From positions 372,001 to 436,000 of the forward strand of contig NZ_JBOIUB010000001.1 in the NCBI RefSeq assembly GCF_050749885.1: a DNA stretch of 64,000 bases, in the 5' to 3' direction. Source of the stretch: Zooshikella sp050749885. GTDB taxonomy: Bacteria > Pseudomonadota > Gammaproteobacteria > Pseudomonadales > Zooshikellaceae. Shown here piece after piece: positions 44,419-52,511 of the stretch. Positions within the stretch are counted from its first letter, which is position 1; the number at the start of each line of letters is the position of its first letter. The notes under the pieces were generated by a model. It was given only the letters and a program-made list of their open reading frames with translations, was not told the origin of the DNA and made no database searches. The translations under genes were made by a program, and so were the position numbers.

Positions 44419-47400
44419 GTGAACTCATGGATTGTGTTTTTTATTATTTTGCTGATTGGCTTGATTATTTTTGCCGTAATGGCGTGGTTTATTGGCAGTC
44501 GGGCTGATAAGCCTATTCGCTACCAAGCATTACCCGTATCATCTCCTACCTCGTATTGGCATCAGTTCTTTACATTAGTCTGGGAGTGGCTAAAGCGCAG
44601 CAAAGCTTACCTGGATAGACAATGGTGGCGATGGCGTCAGCGTCGGCAAGGTGCTTATTGGTTACCTTGGGTTTTACTGTTAGGGGATAACGACTCGGGT
44701 CGTCACAGTCTGTTGGCATCGCTACAGCGACAACAACAATTACTGAGTCATGAGGACTGCTGGGGATTTTCTCACCAGACGCAGTGGGACTGGCTGGCAA
44801 CGGATCTCGGAGTACTGGTTACGCTACCTCAATCGGAAGAACCGATTAAAGAGGACTGGGAGCATCACTTAAAACATTTAGTGGTGTTGAGATCTGAACG
44901 ACCGCTTGATGGCGTGGTTGTGGTTATTTCTGTACCACAACTGTTAATGGATGAACCATTAACCCAAACGCAGCAAATCAAACTTTACCAATATTTACTG
45001 CACAGCTTACCCGATAATCTGGGTTTTCAGTTGCCCGTCTATGTACTGCTGAGCCAAACGGATGTCTTGCCTGGTTTTAGTTTGTTTTGGCAGGAACTGG
45101 ATGAAGCTCACCAAGGGGAAATGGTGGGGTGGTCCAACCCTTATCCCGTTGGCGAACCGTTTAACGGAGAATGGTGTGAAGAGAGCTTGGCGGCGATCCG
45201 ACAGGGGTTAGAGCACTATTTATTGCAGCGAGCAACCAGTGGTGAGTTAGAAAGTGCTGATGAAGTTTTTTTATTTGCAGAGCAGTTTAATCGTTTACAA
45301 ACACCCTTAATGAATTGGTTGGTGGCGCTATTTGGGCAACCGGAGGCACCACAAGGGCTGCTGTTTAGGGGATTGTACTGCTGTGGCAGTGTGGAGGCTG
45401 CTGGTCATATCCGTAAAGAAGTGCGGAGTGATGTTTGGTTTCTTAGTCACTTATTTGGACAGAAGTGCTTTTCTGAAAAGCATTTAGCACAACCCAGTCA
45501 TCAAGGGATTTGGCAGCGAGACAAGCAAAATCATCGTTGGCGTTGGGGATTTGCTATAGGGGCATTATTACTGGCTGCTGGGTTAACAGTAACAAGCATA
45601 AAGCTCCAGCAGCAGGTTGATACGGTTGTTTACTCATTAAAGCTCCTTCAGCAGCCTAGTCAGAATGTACAAAATGAACAAGGTTGTACCAGTAAGGCGA
45701 CGGTGTTTGATTTGCTGGATCATATTGCCCGGCTGGATACCCATATGTCCTTTGTCGCGATACCGTTATCCTGGGTTGATAATCGTGTTGGCCGACAGAC
45801 TACCCGTTATGTTGCTGAACAAGCATTTGCCGCCGTTATTTTCCCCAGTATGGCGTGTCATCTTCGACATAATATTGAGGAGTTAGCCAGTCAAACTTTA
45901 CCTACTTTAGGCGCAGATAAGTCACCAGAGCACTTGTTAGAAGTAGAGCAGGCATTAATTAGTTACACACAGAAGTGGCAAGAACTGGAAAAGAATCTGG
46001 CACTCTTTCGGGAAGTCAGTGAATTTTCGGATAAGTACCATGTAGACAAAGTATTTTCTTTGTTTGAACAACTGACTGATTATGTTTTTGGGGAAAAACT
46101 ACCCATCAGCTCTAAACGTGTCAGTGGATTACATCGTGCTGCGTTAGCTAATGTCATTTATCAAGAGTGGCCTTCAGTGAATGAAGCTACCCGTATTTTG
46201 GTCAGTCAACGGATTACTGAAGGGTTTGCAGATTGGCAACAAAACCTCCAGGAAGCATTGAACCTGGGAGAAAACTGGCTACGTAACCTGCGTCAGACAG
46301 GGGCTCGTGATCAGCAGCAGCTTCTGCGTTTAGCCAGTTGGCTGACATGGATTGATCAACAGTGGCTTGCCAGTGGTTTGGAGGAAAATAACTGTGAGCA
46401 GCTTAGGCATCAGTGGTTACCTCATGTCAAAGCACTGGAAGCTGATTATGAGTATCCACTGCCATCCTCTACATTTACTGCTCGTCTCCAACCAGATCAC
46501 TGTGACCTTCCCATCGATAATCGATTGTTAGCCATGCAAGTTTCTCCTTATGGTCACTTATTTATTAATGGACCTAAGGGGGGAATTTACTTAGCCGATG
46601 CATTGAAAGAAGAAGTGGCTGGGTTTTATGCGGTCAGTGAACTGGATTATTTTACCATTGAGCCTAAAAAACAGATGCAGTGCCCTGCAACCTTGCGGGG
46701 TTGGAATGCTCAACCACTGCAAACATTACTCACGGCATTACGTGAGTATCAGCAGTTTATGGTGAATCGTAAGCTGGAATTACAACAAACAGATTTACCA
46801 TTGTATGCTTCTATGGCGAAAGACCATTTACAAGGCGTCAGTGAACACCTTTTGACTAAAGCTCAGCTTACCAGCAGGCTGGCTGATACCATGAGTAATG
46901 CAACAAGCAATATCGTATTGGCCCAAGAGAGTCTTATTATTAACACTGAGCAACAGTTTAAGGAAGTGTTGTCAGCGTTGTTATTAATTATGGGACAGTT
47001 GCAACAAGTGCAACTGATAGCGCAACAGCAAGCACTATCACAATGTATTCAGCAGTTTGCACTCGCACAATTGCAGGATATTAAATTATTGGCGGTGTCT
47101 AGTAAGCTGTATGAGCCTAAGGTCAATCCCCAGCAGCCTAAGAATACCGATCAACTATTGTATAACCTGGGTGACCAAAGCAAAGTCCAGGAGTTTTTAC
47201 AGCAGCAATGGCAGCGTAGCCAAATTATTGTTGGTTATACTACACCTTATTTATTTGTATTGAACAATACCTATGAACATAGTGGATCAGCTGGGTCAGA
47301 AACCGTAAAACAGTTTTGGCGTAATACCATCAATGAAATGCAAGCCTATCAAGTACAGCATAATGACAAAGGTGAAGTGGGTAAACTCAATGGTTTTATT

Positions 47401-48381
47401 GCAAATCAGCTGAGTGTATTAACGCTTGATAACTGTAGTCAGCAGTTAACCGCGGATACCTTGGTAAAAACAGCAAGTGACTTATATTCACGCCAATACC
47501 AGCAATTGGAACAACATGCTAATTTGTGGTGTGATAACCAACAACTTGCTTTTGCTTACGAACAATATCGCGAATTAGCACAGGCATTTAATAGCCTCTT
47601 ATCGGGCCGGTATCCTTTTGCACAACAAACAGCCACCGATGCTTCACTGGAGGCAATCCAGCAGTTCTTATCACTTTATGAGCAGCACCAAGACACTTTA
47701 GCTATTTTACAAAATCTGCCTATACAGAACTCTACGTTTACGACATCTGGAGAATTAAGTGACTCAGGATTGAGTGAAAAATTTAATAAAAATACTAATT
47801 GGAAAAAAGTCGCTGCTTTTTTGACTCAGCTTGATAGCGTCATGCCTTTTTTTAAAACGTATTTGGCAGAACAAACACAACAACAAAGTGGTATTAAATT
47901 AAAACTGACGTTTCGAGCTAAACCAAAAGATTCACCAGGCAGTGAACAATTAATCAGTTGGGCGCTATTAAGCGGTAATGAACGTTCGACTTACCCCAAT
48001 GGTAATGATCAGCTTTCCTGGGTAATGGGTGATCCTATTCAGCTTGATTTAACCTGGGCAACACAATCTTCACTATTACCTTTAGTTGATCCTAAACAAA
48101 GCGCAACCATGGATATTGTTGATGAACGAACGGCACGATTTGCCGTATCAGGTCAATGGTCACTTTTCAAATGGTTACAGGCATTCGGCACTGAGACAAC
48201 TAGTACGGCAGACGAAGTGTTATTGTCATTTCGAGTGCCCGTTAAACATCGTGATCAATCGACGCCACAAGGAGAAAGCAGGCTCTTTTTAGCGATGCAG
48301 GCACGTCAGGCGAAAGATGGCCAGGAGCAAACACTTGCATTACCAATTAAGTTTCCAACACAAGCGCCCGTTATCTGGTAG
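44419..48381 (+). CDS. tssM: T6SS inner-membrane anchor TssM (IcmF family)
   Basis: This 1320-residue protein spans the envelope and binds TssJ and TssL. An N-terminal membrane helix (VFFIILLIGLIIFAVMAW) and a second at about 374-395 (WGFAIGALLLAAGLTV) flank a cytoplasmic domain; one more N-terminal helix seen in many TssM is not apparent. The nucleotide loop is degenerate: LLLGDNDSGRHSLL (residues 86-99) has Arg-His where Lys-Thr/Ser is usual. The IcmF core (FSLFWQELDEAHQGEM, RPLDGVVVVISV) and the periplasmic C-terminal region follow. It starts at GTG, AGGGAT about 8 nt upstream. Confidence 0.93.
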   Translation: MNSWIVFFIILLIGLIIFAVMAWFIGSRADKPIRYQALPVSSPTSYWHQFFTLVWEWLKRSKAYLDRQWWRWRQRRQGAYWLPWVLLLGDNDSGRHSLLASLQRQQQLLSHEDCWGFSHQTQWDWLATDLGVLVTLPQSEEPIKEDWEHHLKHLVVLRSERPLDGVVVVISVPQLLMDEPLTQTQQIKLYQYLLHSLPDNLGFQLPVYVLLSQTDVLPGFSLFWQELDEAHQGEMVGWSNPYPVGEPFNGEWCEESLAAIRQGLEHYLLQRATSGELESADEVFLFAEQFNRLQTPLMNWLVALFGQPEAPQGLLFRGLYCCGSVEAAGHIRKEVRSDVWFLSHLFGQKCFSEKHLAQPSHQGIWQRDKQNHRWRWGFAIGALLLAAGLTVTSIKLQQQVDTVVYSLKLLQQPSQNVQNEQGCTSKATVFDLLDHIARLDTHMSFVAIPLSWVDNRVGRQTTRYVAEQAFAAVIFPSMACHLRHNIEELASQTLPTLGADKSPEHLLEVEQALISYTQKWQELEKNLALFREVSEFSDKYHVDKVFSLFEQLTDYVFGEKLPISSKRVSGLHRAALANVIYQEWPSVNEATRILVSQRITEGFADWQQNLQEALNLGENWLRNLRQTGARDQQQLLRLASWLTWIDQQWLASGLEENNCEQLRHQWLPHVKALEADYEYPLPSSTFTARLQPDHCDLPIDNRLLAMQVSPYGHLFINGPKGGIYLADALKEEVAGFYAVSELDYFTIEPKKQMQCPATLRGWNAQPLQTLLTALREYQQFMVNRKLELQQTDLPLYASMAKDHLQGVSEHLLTKAQLTSRLADTMSNATSNIVLAQESLIINTEQQFKEVLSALLLIMGQLQQVQLIAQQQALSQCIQQFALAQLQDIKLLAVSSKLYEPKVNPQQPKNTDQLLYNLGDQSKVQEFLQQQWQRSQIIVGYTTPYLFVLNNTYEHSGSAGSETVKQFWRNTINEMQAYQVQHNDKGEVGKLNGFIANQLSVLTLDNCSQQLTADTLVKTASDLYSRQYQQLEQHANLWCDNQQLAFAYEQYRELAQAFNSLLSGRYPFAQQTATDASLEAIQQFLSLYEQHQDTLAILQNLPIQNSTFTTSGELSDSGLSEKFNKNTNWKKVAAFLTQLDSVMPFFKTYLAEQTQQQSGIKLKLTFRAKPKDSPGSEQLISWALLSGNERSTYPNGNDQLSWVMGDPIQLDLTWATQSSLLPLVDPKQSATMDIVDERTARFAVSGQWSLFKWLQAFGTETTSTADEVLLSFRVPVKHRDQSTPQGESRLFLAMQARQAKDGQEQTLALPIKFPTQAPVIW

Positions 48382-48466
48382 TGAGGGGGATGTTTTTAGC
48401 TTAAGGATATAAAAATCATAATAACAATATGTGAGGCACATCATGCCTTATTAGGATGATCTTTCA

Positions 48467-49534
48467 ATGAATACACTAGAAGCCTATTACGATTATTTAA
48501 GTCAGTATGAGTTACCTGTAGAAGCCATACTGTCGCCTATTTCTGAGGAACAGCCTGGGGGTGAAAATTTAACAGGTAGCCGTCTATATCATGCTATCCG
48601 AGAAGCACGGCGGGCGGATGATGCCACTTTGCCGCAAGGGGCATGGCAGTACGAACTCAAGCAAGCCGACTGGCAGGAAGTCATTGAGTTAACCTGTGAT
48701 GGGCTGGTGAATCAGAGTAAAGATCTTCAGCTGATGGTATGGATGTTAGAGGCTTTGGTTCAACGGTGGGGAATGGAAGTTTTTCCTGCAGGTATCACAT
48801 TACTTCGACTTTTTTGTGAGCAGTTTTGGTCAGTTATGCAGCCTCAGGTAGTGGATGAAGACATAGAACACCGTTGCAATATTTTATGTTGGCTGGAACA
48901 GCAGTGGACACTATGGTTGCGTTTAATGCCTTTATCGGAAGGCGAAGATCAGCTTAATTGGACGCTTTGGGAGCAGGTTAGCCGTAATGAACAGTATGAA
49001 TTACAGCGCAAAGGGAATGTAGAAACTAAAAACAGAGAGCATTGGTTACAAGTACTGGCAGTCACGAGTGTTGAGTTTTATGAGCAACTGTCTGAGCAAT
49101 TACTCTTGGCTCAGCAATGTTTAATGGATTTACAATATAGTTTACATGCGCTGATGCCCTCAACAGAAACACTTTTTACTGCGTTACAAGCACAACTCAA
49201 AGCATTACACACATTCACCCAGGCTGAATTACAGCGACGTGGACAGTTTAATACAGTACCTGCGGTCAGCCACGCTCAACAGTCATTGTCACTTGCAGGG
49301 TTACCGATTAATGATCGAAATGAAGCTTATGCCTATATCACTCAAATTGCAGACTTTTTACAGATGACGGATATTCATAGTCCAGTGCCTTATTTATTAA
49401 AAAAAGCGGTGGAGTGGGGCACGTTAGATACTGTGTCATTATATCAAGAGCTATTTATTACACGACAGGGGCAAATTAATATTTTTGAGATGCTGGGTAT
49501 TAAACCGGATCACATAGCAAATTCTCGCAGTTAA
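48467..49534 (+). CDS. tssA: T6SS assembly protein TssA (ImpA N-terminal family)
   Basis: This 355-residue protein contains the ImpA N-terminal domain: AILSPISEEQPGGENLTGS, LYHAIREARRADDATLP and DWQEVIELTCDGLVNQSKDL. TssA initiates and caps the growing sheath-tube. The C-terminal segment NDRNEAYAYITQIADFLQMT and VPYLLKKAVEWGTLDTVSLY (the latter a common TssA end motif) suggests the short-class TssA that stays at the baseplate. It is the last gene of the T6SS run and converges with the next two. Confidence 0.9.
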   Translation: MNTLEAYYDYLSQYELPVEAILSPISEEQPGGENLTGSRLYHAIREARRADDATLPQGAWQYELKQADWQEVIELTCDGLVNQSKDLQLMVWMLEALVQRWGMEVFPAGITLLRLFCEQFWSVMQPQVVDEDIEHRCNILCWLEQQWTLWLRLMPLSEGEDQLNWTLWEQVSRNEQYELQRKGNVETKNREHWLQVLAVTSVEFYEQLSEQLLLAQQCLMDLQYSLHALMPSTETLFTALQAQLKALHTFTQAELQRRGQFNTVPAVSHAQQSLSLAGLPINDRNEAYAYITQIADFLQMTDIHSPVPYLLKKAVEWGTLDTVSLYQELFITRQGQINIFEMLGIKPDHIANSRS

Positions 49535-49552
49535 GCACATTCAATTTTTGTA

Positions 49553-50005
49553 TTAACTTTTATGAGCACCGCTACTTGATGATGTGGCATGTTGGGCACG
49601 TTGACTGCTGGCAGCATCGTCAACGGATACGCTATGAGTTTGTTGTCGAACGGGTAAAACAGCATGACCTTGTCCTAGATGGGCACGATGCTGTAATCCT
49701 GGAATAAGTTGTTGACGGTTAGCAATGGTACTGGTTATTCCCGGTTGAAGTTGTTGCTGGAGCACAGTATCAAGTTGATAACTGAGTATATGTTGATGTC
49801 GGGTTGCGAATGGAATATGTACTTCTTCTGGTGATTGATAACGTGGTGAAAAGCCATTAATGCCCCATTGGTTGAGAATGTGTTCGCGGCGATGACTTTC
49901 TTTACCAAATGCTTGCCCCAATGCTAACCAGTGTTGGTTGTTGACACGAAAGATACTTACCATATGTCGTTGATTACGCAACCCAAGATGGAAAGGCAGT
50001 TTCAT
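49553..50005 (-). CDS. small hypothetical protein with possible LysM-like segment
   Basis: I do not recognise this 150-residue protein. Residues ~14-67 (VNNQHWLALGQAFGK, then ILNQWGINGFSPRYQSPEEV) resemble a degenerate LysM repeat: an aromatic-Leu-Ala start, an ILxxWNGI-like core and an xxVHIPF end. The remainder is rich in Gln, Ser and His. There is no signal peptide, although Spor-gene coupling would suggest an envelope role. It follows the SPOR gene by 10 bp with CTAGGAG upstream, so both are one operon. LysM identity is a guess from pattern only. Confidence 0.6.
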   Translation of the reverse strand: MKLPFHLGLRNQRHMVSIFRVNNQHWLALGQAFGKESHRREHILNQWGINGFSPRYQSPEEVHIPFATRHQHILSYQLDTVLQQQLQPGITSTIANRQQLIPGLQHRAHLGQGHAVLPVRQQTHSVSVDDAASSQRAQHATSSSSGAHKS

Positions 50006-50015
50006 TTTTTTGCTC

Positions 50016-50501
50016 CTAGCTGGTAGGGGGAGTCTTTAAAATGGTTAACTCTGGTGACAGACCAAGATCAATGACCAGTGATAGTTCTGCATTTTTGGCA
50101 TTGTCTTGAGTATCAAAAGTGCCGGTTGTAACCAATAGCCAGGGTAGTCCATATTTGTCGACGACACGTGCAATACTGGACTGATAGCCATAATGGTTTA
50201 ATCGTTGAACCATGGCATCAGCCTGAGGTTTCTCAGGGAATAAGCCAACTTGTAGGGTATAGGATGATTTATCAGCGTTAAGATTGGTTATCAAGAGACT
50301 TTCATAGGAGATAAGCGATAACTCAGCTTGAGCATCTTCTACTGAATTAGACATCAGCTGAGGGATAGCAAGCCAGTCAGGGAGTAATGAGAGTTGGGCT
50401 AAAATGGGTTGACGGACTTTATTCGGGCTGACAATACCTAATAAAAACATGATAGCCCCAAAAAAGATAATAAGCATGATAAAGCCTGACTTTTTGAGCA
50501 T
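50016..50501 (-). CDS. SPOR-domain, membrane-anchored peptidoglycan-binding protein
   Basis: This protein of about 161 residues has an N-terminal membrane helix (GFIMLIIFFGAIMFLLGI), a short spacer and a C-terminal SPOR domain (SSYTLQVGLFPEKPQADAMV, LLVTTGTFDTQDNAKNAELS). SPOR domains bind glycan strands lacking stem peptides. I start at the ATG at 50501, which has AGGAAGG five nt upstream; the TTG at 50540 would add 13 basic residues. Its place beside a T6SS locus whose TssL lacks a peptidoglycan domain makes it a candidate wall anchor for the machine, by inference. Confidence 0.82.
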   Translation of the reverse strand: MLKKSGFIMLIIFFGAIMFLLGIVSPNKVRQPILAQLSLLPDWLAIPQLMSNSVEDAQAELSLISYESLLITNLNADKSSYTLQVGLFPEKPQADAMVQRLNHYGYQSSIARVVDKYGLPWLLVTTGTFDTQDNAKNAELSLVIDLGLSPELTILKTPPTS

Positions 50502-52511
50502 AACATCCTTCCTGTAGTAGAACTTATTCTTTTTGATCAAGGTATAGAGTTTTATTTTTACGACTTCTGCTTACTAGTTTAGGTGGAAGATAGGTCAATG
50601 AAAAATACACAAATATGACAGTATAAAATATGGCTGAAACGTTACAGCAAATTGTTTTTTTGATTACGCTGATACTGTTATAACTTTTTACTAAATATTG
50701 AGTTTATTATTAGGTCATTTATAGAGTGCAATTGAATTATAGGATTGTGCTAATGTCGTGTTTAAGTTAATTTATTCTTCCCGCAGTAGAATATACTCCT
50801 TGGTTTCTTTTATTCTCGGTACTTCCACACCTGTTTCACAAACCAACTCAAACATAGCAACCTAATTTTTTGCTATGCCCTAGACATGATTAAATGAATA
50901 GCTGTCGTATTTGAGGTGTGTACTAATAGTCGGTAAAGGTTAGGTAACGCACCTCGAACTGTTTGTAACAAGGACGGCGGTAACCAAGCCTTTCCAGTCT
51001 TTGGGTAAAGGAAGCTTTAGAAAAATGGATTTTAATAAAGTGAAATTATATTCGATTGTTCTGGTTATTTATAACGTTTGATGAAAAAAATCTGTATTGC
51101 TTGTAATGTCTAAGACGTAGAATGAATTTCGATTGGCTGATAAGTTTTATAAATAAAAAATAGGACGTTTGTGCGGTTTTGGTGGTAATTATTGATCTGC
51201 CTCTATCAAATAAATCAGTAAACAGGATTATGTGAGTAATATTGCGAATTTAGAAGATTATTTATATCACAGTTTTAGCATAATATGGGCAAACCTCTTG
51301 ATTCTACTGTGAAATTCTAAAACACTAGTAGAGGTTGATCGGTGGAGACAACATTAGTATTGTTGCGCTGATACTGTACTTATTGCGATGTTGGTTGTGG
51401 GATTATGTCCCATAGCTCATAGCAATTACTATATCAGTTATTGCTAAATTTTTATCTTTAGTAAAGACTGCATATGGGTATATCAAGTCAGTCGCATCCA
51501 GTGAATACTGGCACCCTAATGGGGAAATAAATCTTGAATTTTAGTTATAAGACGTTTTGTTTAAACAATATATACATTTTAATTAGTTAAGTTTTAATGC
51601 CATGTCTATCTTTAATATTAATTTCCCTGCTGCGTTAGTCGAACGATGATTGTATTTTTAGAAGTAGTCATAATGGCACCACTAAAAATAGTAATACCCC
51701 ACACCAAAACAATTCCTTTGATATAGGTATCTGCTATAGCGTTATATTTTTGTTGTCAATAACCTCTTCATTCTTCAAAAAAAGACTAGGTGCTATTACT
51801 GTTTCTATAGTATAGCGTGAGCACTTAGGAGGCTTTATGACGTGTAATGAAATCAAAATGCACGACAGGTACACTTGGTTTGTTAATATGTATTAAATGG
51901 TATTAATTTGTATTTGTGGTGTCAGAAGCAAATAAGTTGAAGAAAAAATTATATATGGTAAATGAAATATTTGAAAAATGTATAAAAAATAGTCTTGGTT
52001 GAATGGTTAGTCAGCAGTTTGATGACTAAGGTCAATTATTGTGGTTGTTATTTTATGAGCTACTTATGCGGATGTAAATTGATGTTTATGAGTTAATAAT
52101 GATGTGCAATATAGGGGTATTCTCTCTACGAAGGGGATAGCTAAATAGGGAAAATGAGATGGAAATATAGCTTAACATGGATAGTTAAAGTGATTGTTAA
52201 AGTAAATAGAGAAGACATACGGTAAATATAGAGTCTAGTTGTAGTATTTGAAAATGCTGCAGGGTTAATTTTTAAATGATAATAAAATAGTTGATTTTAA
52301 ACTTTGATTTTCTCCTTTTTGTTGGGAGATTTTAATAAAGTGCGGTTTCCAATGCTGACTATGTGTCTATTTTAGGTGCTTCGCCTTTTACTGTTTTTGC
52401 CTAAAAAACACATGGCTTTCTCATTGGCATATGTCTTTTTATAAAAAATACTCTCTGGCTTAAATTGTTTCATTTAAACAGAGAGCATCAAGCCGAAAGA
52501 GGTTCACTGTA
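50502..52511. other. 2-kb AT-rich region without a convincing gene
   Basis: No long reading frame or RNA gene is recognisable. Minor structures: AACCTCT (51292-51298) / AGAGGTT (51330-51336), CCAGTgaatACTGG (51499-51512), and a hairpin CCTTT-AAAGG near 50990-51010. A 19-codon frame at 51837-51896 has a good AGGAGG site but nothing else to support it. The stretch ends with the collagenase promoter region, and AGAGG lies before that start. Confidence 0.55.

Noticed and set aside
51837..51896. 19-codon frame with good AGGAGG site
   Set aside because: Too short to call as a gene without conservation or expression data; mentioned only in the gap entry and finding.
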